64,000 nucleotides of DNA from Athripsodes cinereus (Eukaryota > Arthropoda > Insecta > Trichoptera > Leptoceridae): NCBI GenBank assembly GCA_947579605.1, contig OX388305.1:25123542-25187541 (forward strand). The letters run 5' to 3'. The notes below the pieces were generated by a model that worked only from the letters and a program-made list of their open reading frames with translations, searched no databases and had not been told where the DNA came from. This document shows, one piece after another, positions 32,375 to 44,228 of the stretch. Numbering within the stretch: position 1 is the first letter of the stretch; every line of letters starts with the position of its first letter. A program made the translations under genes and the position numbers.

Positions 32375-32417
32375 TCGTGAGCCGTCTTTCAACAGCTTCC
32401 GCTATCATCATCAGGTT
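32375..32417 (-). ncRNA. Hammerhead-like motif, Penelope-type end
   Basis: Minus strand: CTGATGA (32414-32408), then a hairpin ATAGC-GGAA-GCTGT, then TGAAAGACGGCTC. CTGANGA, a stem-loop and GAAA in this order are the core of a type I hammerhead ribozyme; Penelope-like elements are known to carry minimal versions. Sequence around it (GTGACTTTATTAATCGTGAG) resembles the corresponding part at 42840. I could not confirm stems I and III, so activity is uncertain. Confidence 0.4.
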
Positions 32418-33600
32418 AGCTTAGAGTGAACAAATTACATTCAAATATATATTGTTAATGAGAAAATAATAATAATTGTTCGTTTAACGTAAGTCAGTGG
32501 TAATGGACAATAAACAAATTAATATTAAATACTGTTCATCGTTTCAAAGAAAATATCTTCAGATTCTACCTTTATAAAAACCACGATAAACCCATATCAG
32601 AGATGTGTAACATTTTTCATGGTGTTGTAAAGGCAATCCTCTATAAGAATTGGATGATTGATATTAAAGTTGCGGGCACCAATCAAGATATAATCTTAAT
32701 TGGCTGCGGAACTCTTGAACGCCGACTCGCGATTTGTCGTCACTACAGAAGTACTAAATATAATAAGTGTCTAATTTTCATTAATTTAAAATGAACTTCC
32801 ACCAAATAAAAAAACCGGCGGACGACAATATTAACTGCTTCACAAAAGCTGTAAGTTTTGAAAACTCTAAAAATTTCGTTTTGGATGTGTCGATGTCCAT
32901 ATTTACTTATTTTCATTTAAAAGTTCACATGCGATAAGTAAAGTCAGGTAGGTAGGTACCTACTCCCAGTATTTTATTCGCACATTGCCGAGTAGGTACT
33001 TAGCCATATTTGATGACTCAATGCTATTTTCAATGAAATGACTTGCGCGCACTTACAAGAAAACCGGACCGTGTATTTAATGTATCACAGTACATTATGC
33101 TTTATTGTATGTGGGCATAGTATGCGTACTGAGTATTTCTCATACTGTATGTATGTATGTAGGTAGGCGCGATGCGATATACATGCGATGTTTTGCCTCA
33201 TATCGGAACTTCCCGCATACCTGAGCTTCATTTCATATGGGTGATCTAACGAGATCATACATACGTTATATTAAAATAATATTACATGAAATTAACATAA
33301 TGGATACCTTACCGTGATTAATTTTATTGTGGGAATATTATTTGAAGAATGCATATTTTTTAATAATTTCGTCTTATTGAAAAATGTTAGCGTTACCGAG
33401 AATCATTACAAAGTTTTTCATTTGACTTAGGTATAACGTATTAGCCATCTTTAAAATACCATGTATCTATGTACTGGTAATCAATTATTTAGTATTTTGT
33501 ATTATTTAATCGTATGTATATTTATTCACACACCTATTAAATTGTGATAAGAGCAGTTGACATATTTTTTTTTATATTTAATTTAATTTTCATGTGGCTT
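32418..33600. other. AT-rich spacer
   Basis: A 63-codon frame at 32603-32794 carries no recognised domain. Short GTAGGTAGGTACCTAC palindromic runs occur near 32945 and 33155. Confidence 0.45.
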
Positions 33601-33602
33601 GC

Positions 33603-33790
33603 TGTGTAGGTAAATCTTCATCCGTGTGGACTGCGTGGTATCCTCTTAAGTATTGGCTCCAATATTGCCTCGCGGATGTCCTACAGGTCCTCATTGATTT
33701 TTTTTGAGATGGCAATCTTGCACTATGTGTCTCACCGTCTGCTCATATCCACATTCATCTTTTTTACCTCCAGAGCTAGTAGTTACAGCA
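33603..33790 (-). pseudogene. LINE C-terminal Cys/His scrap
   Basis: Minus-strand translation gives KKDECGYEQTVRHIVQDCHL followed by a stop-containing continuation. C.YEQTVRHIV.DC matches the Cys/His segment near the end of many arthropod non-LTR reverse transcriptase proteins. One stop follows within 10 codons, so it is dead. Confidence 0.5.
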
Positions 33791-34100
33791 TTCATGTTCT
33801 GTCTATAAATAAACTAATAAATACTCGTACATTTTACTATAGGCATGCTTGTTTCCTGGCGGCAATTTCTCCTAGCAAACTTAGATGAAAATTTAGAATT
33901 CTATCACAGGAACAGAGAACTAATTATACCCAGGTTTATAAAAATATCACATGAATAATATATATTTTTTATGTAAATAAATTCGGTCTTATCACAAAAT
34001 TTTCTTCCGTAAAAACAATGTGGATGGATTTTAAAATAAAAAAATATATTAATTAAAAAACTTATACTTTTTTATACACACTTATATTTTTATTTTTGTA

Positions 34101-34138
34101 GACAATATTGTTTCGTCTCTTAATGAGACATTATCAAT
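34101..34138 (-). ncRNA. Hammerhead-like motif at the Penelope-like element 3' end
   Basis: Minus strand: TTGATAAT, stem II GTCTC-ATTAA-GAGAC, GAAA, then the palindrome CAATATTG (a very short stem III) and TC where cleavage would be expected. Two core positions differ from the hammerhead consensus (C3 and G8), so this copy may be inactive. The palindromic stem III is the feature known from Penelope-type minimal hammerheads. Confidence 0.45.
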
Positions 34139-34168
34139 ACTAAACTATGCAAAACAAATAATATTCAA

Positions 34169-34759
34169 TTAAGGTGAAAATACAGTGGTAGTGGTAGAGG
34201 GGGGAACAATGGAGGTATGAGGGTATGAAACAAGTGGGAATATTCTGAGAATTGGGGATGCATTGGGTATTGTTGTTTTATTGACTAAATTATTTACACT
34301 ATTAATATTTTTATGAATTTCCAATGTTTCTCTTAGTAATAATCTTCTATAACTACTATTATTAAAATTCAATATTTTAAAAGGCTCCTTTTGGTTTATG
34401 CTATGGTTTTCTTCTATTAAGTGGTTGGCAAATTCAGAGAATCCCGTACTTTTTAGACAATTTAAATGTTCCTTAATCCTAGTTTTTATTTTTCTTGTTG
34501 TCATTCCTACATACTTTTTGTCACATTCTTCACAATTTATTTGATAAACTCCGCTCTTCTCCACATGTTCAATCTTATGTCTATTGTTAATTAAATACTT
34601 TCCAAGCTTGTGGTCTGTATAGTATGATGCAGTTATATCTTGATTTAATTTGCTTACAATTTTCTGTGAAGTTCCTTTTATATATTTGAATCTCCTCCAT
34701 TTTTTACTAGTTGGTTTATTTGGGCAAGAATATACGTTTTCCGATATACATTTTTTCAT
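34169..34759 (-). CDS. Penelope-like element C-terminus with GIY-YIG endonuclease
   Basis: 196 codons. The GIY-YIG domain begins near residue 70: GVYQI(N)CEEC (GVY 70-72, Cys76 and Cys79), KYVG at 82-85, and R94/H98 in KTRIKEHL. A second His-containing segment follows (NHLIEENHSI, ~112-121), and R143/E144 in LLLRETLEI supply the expected Arg and Glu. In Penelope-like elements this domain, C-terminal to the reverse transcriptase, cuts target DNA. The first Met is only the first one after the truncation; the real protein was much longer. The C-terminal tail is Ser/Thr/Pro-rich. No lesion inside the remaining frame, but it cannot act alone as a transposition protein. Confidence 0.85.
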   Translation of the reverse strand: MKKCISENVYSCPNKPTSKKWRRFKYIKGTSQKIVSKLNQDITASYYTDHKLGKYLINNRHKIEHVEKSGVYQINCEECDKKYVGMTTRKIKTRIKEHLNCLKSTGFSEFANHLIEENHSINQKEPFKILNFNNSSYRRLLLRETLEIHKNINSVNNLVNKTTIPNASPILRIFPLVSYPHTSIVPPSTTTTVFSP

Positions 34760-34771
34760 TTAAAATATATA

Positions 34772-34838
34772 TATTTTCACAAAAAATATATATTATTCAT
34801 ATACATATGTAGGTATATATTGTATATGAATAATATAT
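34772..34838. repeat. AT-rich inverted repeat
   Basis: AAAATATATATTATTCATAT and its complement ATATGAATAATATATTTTT flank a ~20-nt centre. It sits directly at the 5' break of the Penelope-like fragment. Confidence 0.5.
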
Positions 34839-34839
34839 T

Positions 34840-35407
34840 TTTACCGAAATTTGTTATGTTGAAAATATTATAAAAATGTGGACAAATACAATAGTAACTT
34901 CTTTAAAACAAAAAAGTCCGTGATTAATAAACATAATATTGATTATTTTTAAATTTATTATTAAAATTATTCATTGCTTGGTAAATTTGAGTTCCTTTTG
35001 TCTACATTTTGTAAGTTAACATATGTATGCTGCCTTTATTTCATTATTAGTTTGTTATAAAGTTAAGAACAAATTTAATAAAGTATAATTAATTCCAATC
35101 TTGGAGCATTTTCAATTCAAAATATTGTTTGATTATTATTACTATTATAATGCACTCATTTATAAAATATTATATTTTAAAGTTTGTCCGAAATCTACGA
35201 GTAAGCGGTAGTTAGCTTAATGTTTTTGATATACAATATCGCTGCATAATTTTTGCGATGCATAGCTTTTATCCCTTTTGATGGATACCGTATCACCAGT
35301 AGTAATCAACGACATTAATACTGGATCAAAAATCTAGTATTGACTTTCTGTATAGGTATGTAAGTTCTGAAAACGCAATCATAGCTAAAAGATGTATATT
35401 ACTTGCT
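34840..35407. other. AT-rich spacer
   Basis: Nothing recognised. Confidence 0.5.
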
Positions 35408-35590
35408 TTTTTTTTAAAAAAAATATATATCTGGGTTTTTGTTATAAACCCAAATACAACATTATACACCTTTCACAGTAAGCTACTAAAAGTTTGTGTC
35501 GTGAAAGGGGAGTTTGCCGGCACCTAGTATCGAACCACGGACTCCATGTTCACGAGGCCGAGTCTCTACCTCCAGGCTACCGACGAACTC
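35408..35590 (-). mobile_element. tRNA-derived SINE, family 1
   Basis: Minus copy, from GAGTTCGTCGGTAGCCTGGA (plus-strand end 35590) through a B box GTTCGATACT, GTGCCGGCAAACTCCCC and TTACTGTGAAAGGTGTATAA to GGGTTTATAACAAAAACCCA and an A-rich tail at 35408. The B box carries a substitution at its end. Confidence 0.8.
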
Positions 35591-36704
35591 ATGAACTTCT
35601 GTTTCATTTATTCACATTGATTCTCATCACAGATACCACTGCTAGTGCAATGAAAAGCAAGATGAAATTCCTTCAAGAGTTGTTCAAGGGTACCTTCGAG
35701 TGATCAGTCAAATTACTATTAAAACAGTTATTTTGAAAACATACAATTCTAAAGTTTCCATGACTATCGATACATTCCGTACAAAAAGTAACATAGATTT
35801 TTATTATTAATTAAAAAAGGGCGACCTTTCTCGAACAATGCTTGTTAAACACTGATTGAGATAAATTGATCTGGACCAAAATGGTCCAATACGTTTTTAT
35901 CAGTTTTTCGTTTAAGTTTCTAATCTATCTGCATAATATGTCTTTGGTAATAGGGTAAGGTAAAAAAGGTCCACTGGCGCCAGATGAGTTTAGAATAATA
36001 TGAATTAATCTAGTTAATAATAGTAGCATTAATGCGTCAGTAACACGCAAATAATATCGTACCTAATACTAATATTAAACCTTTTTTATTTGATCACATC
36101 CATGATGCATTATTATATTGTATTGTGAATCTAACTATGTATATAAATAAAATAATGTACCTACCTAATCAATTCGATTACGAATTCAAATTAAATTCTG
36201 TTTGTATGATTGCAGAATAAATCTGAAAAATCCGATTCATTCCAATATTGCATTAAAAATTCGATTGACATTAAATATTTCTAAATTAAATTATGTCACA
36301 TCATATATTGAGTGTCTATTTTTTTTCGCCATTGAAAGGACTACTGATTTTTTTAAATTATTACATTAATGCCTATGCCACTAATAAGAGATGGTATGAT
36401 AGTATGGTTAAGTAGGCTTTAAAAATAAAATGTTATAGGTACATACCAACATACCTATACCTAAGCTCAAAGTTAATGAAGATATTAATCGCGAAGAAAA
36501 TATTTGGGTTAATTAGAATAATCGGTGACGATTTCACCAACTTCCGAAGCTCACGATTTCACGAACTCAGTGATTTTTAAAGAAATTATTTTTTTATCTT
36601 TTGATAATTTTTCAGTATATATCTCAGCGTATAAGTTATTTCGTCGGTAGATGTGGCTCTAAGAATCGAAGAATTGGGTAACAATAACTCACGTAGATGT
36701 CGTA
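35591..36704. other. AT-rich spacer
   Basis: No gene or repeat recognised. Confidence 0.5.
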
Positions 36705-36960
36705 GATGACGTGTTGATCAGGGTAGGGGAAAGTAAGTAACTACTTAAATAGATCAGCTAACAGCGAGCAAACTGCGTTAGGCACTGCATCAGGTACCTA
36801 GGACTTCTCATTTCCATCGCGGAGGGTAAGATTGAAGGCAGAAATGGTAGAGGCCATCCAAGAGACACCTATTTATGCGTCAAGTGAGGGAGGAGATTTA
36901 CATACGTAGAATTTAAGAGACTAGCAAAAAATAGGATGGAATGGAGAAGAAAATTTTTGG
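36705..36960 (+). pseudogene. Decayed RTE-like LINE C-terminus
   Basis: GTGTTGATCAGGGTAGGGGA encodes VLIRVGE as in the RTE-type fragment at 20110. CATCGCGGAGGGTAAGATTG, GAAATGGTAGAGGCCATCCA AGAGACACC and GGAATGGAGAAGAAAA follow in the same order as 20220-20365, with several indels. No open frame. Confidence 0.7.
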
Positions 36961-39900
36961 AACTCACTATTTATATCTCATTTTTGAAAAAAAAAATACA
37001 TGAGAGGTTTTATGAATTCACCAACAATATAGGTAGGTACCTTATTGTAATGGTTAAAAAAATAAGCAAATTGTTTTAATCCACCTTACATTTATCGTTC
37101 GCTTGTTAAGGTTTTGTGCTCTTCGACAAACCCAGGTGAATAATGTAGTAATGTAGGTACTTAAGTAATATAATGGAAACGTCTATAATAAAAAAATATC
37201 ATAAGTTTTTACTGTTTGGATATAATCAATAGAGGTACAGTTCAAAGAAACATTTCTACTGTTAGTTATTTGCATTTATAATATTCTCTATAATATCTAC
37301 TACATATATAAATATAGATTTTATATTGCGGTCGTTCGCTGTTGGCGTTGCAATATTTTCTATTATTATTTTATTATTACGTTTTAACAATTTATTACAC
37401 GTTTTAGTGTATTTGCCTATCTTGCAACATATTTAATAAAAAAATGCATAATAAATTAGATTTAAAGACAAAAATAAGCAATGCTTACATAAACCAATTA
37501 ACTCCATTTTATCTAACAATATTATTATCAAGTTTATTTTGACAATTTACAGTAAATTTACTAAAAATCACTGTAATTTTCTAACATAATTGACCTAAAT
37601 GTTTTAACTTTTAATTATCTGTTGATCTTAGATATCTATCAAAGTCATTGCGTTTTGGATTAAATATATTTGGTATTTTTAATTTAAATTACTACTATTA
37701 TCGGTTTGTGTGCCTGTGACTGTGTTTTTTCTGTTTTTGTCTGCCAAATTATTTCAACATCTTTACATGCTAAATTAATGTCATATGTACTAAATTAACA
37801 AATATGGTTCATAAAAAATTAAAAGAGAGTTAATATTTCCACTTTCACTCTAGGTATTTGTCCCTTATAGAAATCCTGTGAAGTTTTTTTTTACAATCAC
37901 CTAAAATTGTACCTAAAATTCTCATGAAAAGAGGAACTGAGGAATCACAACGAATGAAATATCTTTTACCACTACTGCCATACCATCATGGAATATCCAT
38001 ATATATAGACAGCCTACTAACTGCCACTAATTAATATTAACGTGCAGATTTTGCCCTTCATGTCAATAAAGAAATAAGACATTTTGGATAAGTGGCGAGA
38101 AATTTAATTGAATCGAGTGAGCAATTATGAATATATGTTTTTATTTATTTTCCAGGTTTATTTATTAAATTTCCATATTATTAGATCTTCATCAACATCG
38201 CATTAAAATACAAATGTACAATAATACATTTATGATGCATTTTGTATTTGTTGAAAGTAGAATGACATAATTATACTCATGCTATTAAATTTTAATAAAA
38301 TGTTAATAACTATGTAGTCTTATACAATATTTGAATTGTGACGACTAAGCTGATCGATGATTTTAATCATATTAATTCGTTTTAAAAACACTTTGTGTTC
38401 TATTATCTATGGTTTACCATAAAAGCGGATAAACGTTACATACACAAAGTGCTGAAATATTTTAGGTTGAAGTTTCGACTACATGATAGTGCAACATAGC
38501 AGTTTCGTTCAATGTCATAGTAGAATTTCTGCTGCTTTTTGTATTATATGTAGATAGGTATCTTCAACATTTTTGTCATCCTTTCTTTTTGAGATTTTGA
38601 TATAATTAATCTACACAATTTTCATACCTTTGGAATAGGTTTGACCAAAATGATACCACTAAATCTTCATAATGAAGAAGTGAAAATTAAGCATTCTCTT
38701 TAATTAATATGTGATTTACTTTTTTCAGTAGATAAGTAGACAACATAATTAAATTAGGAGTTTTTTTGTTATTCTATATGTCGCATATATATTATACGCT
38801 ACATACATATGTATATTTGTTTAACACTGTATTAATGAATAAATAAATTAACTCTTTTTCAGTATACACCTTTACATATTTTTATTGATAAATTCCTTTT
38901 AAAATAAACACAATCCCTTGCTCGAAAAATCACTTAGTGTCTGAAGAATAAACAATGTAGAGAACAATAAAGTAGGTACCTACCTGTCTAATAATTAATT
39001 TACTCTTTTAATAACATCTAAATTGTGCTTACATTAATATTGGTTAAAAACATAAACACATTTGCTTAAAGTTCACACGCAATTTGTGAGTGTATTATGG
39101 ATGTCCGATAGTAATAATAGATCAATGAATCTTCGTTTAATATAAAATTTTTAGGTGTACACCATGAACTAGAACATTAAATACTTATACCGAAAGGTTC
39201 TTTTTGGTTTATGTTGTAATACGAGTACGTCTATAATAATAAACCCGTCAAAAACTTATTAATTTTCTAGAATTAATGTACCTGAGTATGTAACTTCTAA
39301 TTCTGAATTTTTGGAAAATTTATTGTTATAATCAAGACTTATTTCAGAGAATCTATTTCAAATGTACAAAATGGCATGTTCAGTCAGTAGGTATTTGGGA
39401 ATTTCATCATAAACATTAAAAGTATTTGCAAAGGTGATGCAAGAAAGATAGTGGGTACTTTATGTAGTAATGGTCATTATGTATCTCAGGTTTTCGTAAT
39501 TCGTTTCACGTTTGTAACAGACAGACTTAATTTCAGTAATCAATGATGATGAGTGATTGTAAATTTGGATACCATTTTATGTATAATATCTCCTTATAAC
39601 TAGACGCATTTTAATAAGGATTGATAGTATGTAAGTATTAAAGTGTTAAATTAAGTGAAAATAAGGACGAAACACTTAAAGGTTTATTGATACCCTAAAG
39701 CTTTTATAATGCTAATGAACTGTTAATTCCAGATTACTTGAAAGTAGCAGGAATAGCCTCACCAACCTATTAAGTACTTCTTTGAATGGTATTCCCCTTT
39801 CAAATTCTCTGTGTCCTGTGTCCACTGTCTCTCCTTACTTCTGGTGGTCATCAAATGGATCGGGAACTTTAAATAGAAAAGGATACTTATTATTACTTTG

Positions 39901-41570
39901 CTAAAGTTTAATGATAACAATAATTGTTTAATGGAGCGACCATCCATCAAAGACATTGAGAATTAATTAATTGGAAAGCAGGCTTAAGAACGTCTTTGTA
40001 ATTCAATAGATCCATGTATGGTATACTCTGAAGGATGTAAATATTATATTCATGCATGCTGTGCATGCGTATATACTCGTATTATGTAGGTATGTTAGTC
40101 CGAATACCGGATGTATATTTATTCTCTGTTAAGTACCTTCGTTCAAGAGACGCTTTACTGAAAATATAAATAAAATATGGGCAGTATTTTATACAACGTT
40201 TTCGTTGAATGAGCTTGAAATTACATAGAATTTTTCTTTATAAAGTGTTTGCTGTTAACAACAGTTTCTGAAAAATAAACCAACATAAGTTTTTATATTC
40301 GAGAACCGTAGTTAACAGTAAAAAACTATTTAAAAATATCATTCAAATCAATTTTTAAAAATCTATCATGTGTGCTTTTAACAATTCCGTTTTTCATCTT
40401 CATTTGTGAGACCATGAAAGATTCCCAAGAAGAATAAAAAACCACGAAAAGAGTTGATGATCATTGTCAGAGTTAAAAGAAAGTAGCGGGTTGGAGTTGC
40501 TCGCAATTTAAAGACATGGAAGATTAGAAAAAGGCCTAAATCCAAGATATAAAAGTTTGGAGTAAAGTGTGTTATAACAAACTGTGAAATTATGGATGAA
40601 GTTGAGTGTGATAATGCATTGTTTATATTTTGTAATTTTTAAATGTAATTTCAAATTTTTGAGAAAAATAAAATAAATAAGTAAAAAAGGAACTATATAA
40701 CTTTTAAAGGAACTATGGAACTATATAATTGCAAACATAAAAACAGAGATGGTTGGTAACCTAGTAGAATATTGGATATCCGCAATCGAGAGAGATCTCA
40801 GGTAAAATAGGTAAAACCCCTCCTCTTCCTTTGCAGCTTGGTTCCTACCTTTCGGTCTACCCAAACTGCAAACTTTGACATTTTATCGCCTTTCATTCTT
40901 TTTAGAAGTCCGGGTGTCCATGATGGATTTCCCCATGAAAAAAAAAGGTAAAATAAGTACTGCCGCTCTCGATATCCTTCACCTTATGGCAAGGAAGTGT
41001 TAAAGTAATTGGAAATGTGTTTGGGTTTATTACAAAATTAGATTAAAAAAATATAGTTACATCGCCACTGCATCTTGCTATTTCAGCAGGTAGACAGGGA
41101 GTATACATAACGTTATCATTATAAACTAATACATCTCCAATATTTTTTTTTACGACTATTGATTCGTCTATCATGCAAATTTTATATTAGTAACAACGCA
41201 GATACCTCCCACTTGATTCCAAGTACACATTGCCTACCTACCTACCATAGTTTATGATAATGAATGGTAGGCTACCAATATTTCATTATATATCTAAATT
41301 ATATACAATTTAAATAACTCCTTATAAACTTAATAAAGTTGTTTTATTAATATTTATCCACACAATTCCAAAATTATCATAGGTAACCAACCCTTTTAAA
41401 AAAATATTCAGTTGTGTGTAAAAAACAGGTATTAGTTTTTTGGAAATATTAACTTCTCATTAAGGTATCCCGAAAGATCTTCTTTCTAAGCTTTCATGTG
41501 ACAATGATGTTAGAATTTTTTGGATTTTTTGGTAGGAACAGTTAATTAACTTAACCGGGAGTGGAAGATT
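36961..41570. other. Long AT-rich stretch without recognised genes
   Basis: The interval is almost featureless. Small peculiarities are a pyrimidine-rich CCCCTCCTCTTCCTTTGCAG at 40819 that would suit a splice acceptor but opens no credible frame, and a patch at 40370-40560 that looks like decayed sequence of unknown origin. The minus-strand frame at 39759-39956 shows no domain. Confidence 0.4.
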
Positions 41571-41571
41571 A

Positions 41572-41719
41572 CACTGAGAAAAATACTAACGAAATTTCAC
41601 AACGAATCATTGGTACGTAGGTACTATCAGATTAGGACCAGAGATAGTACAAACGATTCATTAGTACGAATCTATAATATTAACTTTTAGATTTGTTTGC
41701 GATAGTATTTTTCTCAGTA
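41572..41719. mobile_element. Short MITE, CACTGAGAAAAATACTA termini, TA flanks
   Basis: CACTGAGAAAAATACTA at 41572-41588 is mirrored by TAGTATTTTTCTCAGTA ending at 41719, with one mismatch at the outermost base. TA lies on both sides (41570-41571 and 41720-41721). The 148-bp size and TA target fit a Tc1/mariner-type MITE. No coding capacity. Confidence 0.65.
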
Positions 41720-41721
41720 TA

Positions 41722-42540
41722 GTGAGGTTTATTTTATATTGTATTTCCGGTTTGAGAAACATAGTAGGTTAGAAAATAAATATTATTGTCGAATTGTATT
41801 GTATTAAAAAATATACAACTGATATTCATTACGAGTATGTACCTACTAAATTTTAAAATATACGTACACGTATATCTACAGGTAGCGCAAATTGTAAACC
41901 GATATACTCGTACAAACTTACTTATTCCGAACAGACTGCCCTGGGGTAAACTCGGCTAACTACCACGTGTGCTTTGATACAATAATTTACATACAAAATA
42001 TTCATAAATAATTACAGTATCTATTTTGTACATACACGAATACATTGATAAATAATAATTAATGGTTTTTATTAAACAACAATGCATTGTAAATAAAATT
42101 TACTTTATTATAATATCAGTGTATTTGTTGTTTTAATAAATGATATAATTGGGAAATACAAACAATGTTTACCCCGAAGCTCTTTATACACTTTATTCGG
42201 CAATGAATGTACTTTATATGTATGTAAGATTTTGTTGTTATCAATTTGTGATATGAACACCGAAGCAGTGAATGCTATGTATTGGTTACTGTTTCCTGGT
42301 AAGATTTTAAGAAAAGAACGTTTTAAACCTTACAAGTTTGAAAGCAATTAATACACCTTTAATTAATTATTTAAAAATATATGTACCTACTATTATATTT
42401 CTGTAGATTAATTTAGATTTTCTTTTATTACCCATATAAACGTAAGAGTGAAGCTATGGTTTATCCTATATACTATTCATCCCGTTAATTTTTTCCACTT
42501 TTTACCCGCAACTCTCATCTCGGGAACACGAGACCTAAAA
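41722..42540. other. AT-rich spacer
   Basis: Nothing recognised. Confidence 0.45.
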
Positions 42541-42675
42541 TAAGGGGTCCGTGGTTCGATACCAGGTGCTGGCAAATTCCCCTTCCACGACACAAGCTTT
42601 TAGTAGCTTACTGTGAAAGGTGTATAAGGTCGTATTTGGGTTTATAACAAAACCCAGATATGTATATCTTTTTAA
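42541..42675 (+). mobile_element. SINE family 1, 5'-truncated copy
   Basis: It starts inside the tRNA-like part (GGGGTCCGTGGTTCGATACC, B box included) and continues GGTGCTGGCAAATTCCCCTT, CACGACACAAGCTTTTAGTA and GTGAAAGGTGTATAAGGTCG to AACAAAACCCAGATATG. The A box region is replaced by unrelated sequence. Confidence 0.75.
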
Positions 42676-42854
42676 GAAAATAAAATAATCCCCTTTCATT
42701 TAAAGCAATGCTGCTCAATCGAGTTACCCTTCCCTCAACAATCATAACGCTCTTAATAATTATATGTCTGTCATAATATGATCGTACATTTTGAAAGAGG
42801 TATTTATTAACGAAACAACATATTATGTACTTTTTCTACTATTAACTTTATTAG

Positions 42855-42896
42855 TTTGCGAACTGGCTTTAAAGAGCTTCCGCTCGCATCGTCAGG
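42855..42896 (-). ncRNA. Hammerhead-like motif, Penelope-type end
   Basis: Minus strand: CTGACGA (42895-42889), TGC, hairpin GAGC-GGAA-GCTC, then TTTAAAGCCAGTTCGC. It aligns with the motif at 32375: same CTGAYGATG start and GGAA loop with a different but still paired stem. GAAA has become TAAA, so this copy is probably inactive. Confidence 0.35.
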
Positions 42897-42899
42897 CAA

Positions 42900-43569
42900 A
42901 AGTAACGTTTACTTTACAACTAAGAACCGTCGGTCGATAAATTAAACTCGATGAAACTTGCAAATTTAAACAGTTTACTGTTTAAAAAAAAAGCGAACTA
43001 GCATTCGTAATAATAATATGTATTATTTTATTAATATAGTGTGTTCGATTTTTTTATAGCGCTTAACACCGTGTATCTATGTTATAAATATTCTTTATCA
43101 TAAATTATATCATTCATGTTCATAATATATCTAATTAAAGTTATGTGTTACACTTTACTATTATACATTTTGTGCTTTTATAAAATTGTTTGTGTATACA
43201 GATCTGTTATTTGGTATAGTAATTGTAATAGGCACTAGGTAGTATTGTGATTTATTATGACTAGCACTTACAAAGATATTAAAATCATTACAAAAGCAAT
43301 ACGTATTATAGATTTCATTCCCTCAAATGTTTTATAATTAACATCTGAAATAATATATTTAAAAAAATCTAGGTTATTTTGTGAGTAAGTGTATATGCGT
43401 GATATGTCATGTGGTTACTATATATATTAAATTTAATGGATATATACGAGTATACCTTCATTTAATTTATTTTATACTTTTTGCACATCATCGTGTACAT
43501 GTCGCAATCAACAAAGTAATTAACATCCAAACATAAGTAATTAACATAACAAAGTAATTAACATTAAAA
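42900..43569. other. AT-rich spacer
   Basis: Nothing recognised. Confidence 0.45.
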
Positions 43570-43628
43570 AAAATGTGATGATATGCAGTGACGAGATTAT
43601 TACTATATTAGTGACTTCTTAATATAAT
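43570..43628 (-). mobile_element. LINE 3' tail fragment (stem-loop type B, decayed)
   Basis: TGTGATGATATGCAGTGACG AGATTATTACTATATTAGTG ACTTC reads, on the minus strand, like the tails at 510 and 16381. The hairpin arms are partly mismatched. Confidence 0.5.
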
Positions 43629-43629
43629 T

Positions 43630-44225
43630 TCCATATGATTTAATTTCTCTATTTATCTCTTTCATAACCGGCATTACAGTATGCACATATGCGCTGATCT
43701 ATGTCTAAGAAACAAACTGGATGAATATGACATATGGAATAGAAGAATATATAACCTTAGAACAAGAAGAGCTGACCCCAACAGTCTTCAGAGCGGCAAT
43801 AAGTTGAAACAGTGCCAGGAAGAGACAGAAGAAACAGATACATGCATTCTCATCGTATTGAACCTTCTTCTAGTCTTAGTATGTAGGTTTTTGTGTTCGG
43901 ATTCCTTTAGGAATTCATGAATTTTTTCACTAATTAATATTTTTGATGTCTTTCTAGAATCTAACAATGTTGGAATTGCTACCTTTTCATTCGAAAAATC
44001 ATTGGTTATCTCACCCTTACAACCTTCGAAGACTTTATCATTAGCCAGTTTTTTATGTAAAGTTTGTCGGCAGTATGTAAGTAAATTACATGTGTAGAGT
44101 ATATAACCTAAATATATGCAGACGTAACTAGGAAATAACCTTTGATAACCACTAAAGTAATAAGTAACTTTCCTTTTTAGAAACTTAACTCAGATCGAAT
44201 TAGTTCCAAACCAAAATATGTACTT
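43630..44225. other. AT-rich spacer with a short open frame
   Basis: The 79-codon frame at 43681-43920 has a hydrophobic C-terminal stretch (ILIVLNLLLVLVCRFL) but no recognisable family. I regard it as chance. Confidence 0.4.
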
Positions 44226-44228
44226 TGT

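Larger units (their letters stand above)
34101..34765 (-). mobile_element. Penelope-like element, 3' part
   Basis: The minus-strand fragment holds the end of the Penelope ORF (34169-34759) and its 3' end. The 3' end includes a hammerhead-like block at 34138-34101: TTGATAATGTCTC, loop, GAGACGAAA, CAATATTG, TC. The reverse transcriptase part is absent. The 5' break lies at the AT-rich hairpin at 34772-34838. Confidence 0.75.

Noticed and set aside
40819..40960. Pyrimidine tract plus CAG near 40838 as a splice acceptor of a host exon
   Set aside because: No frame downstream stays open long enough and there is no coding signature.
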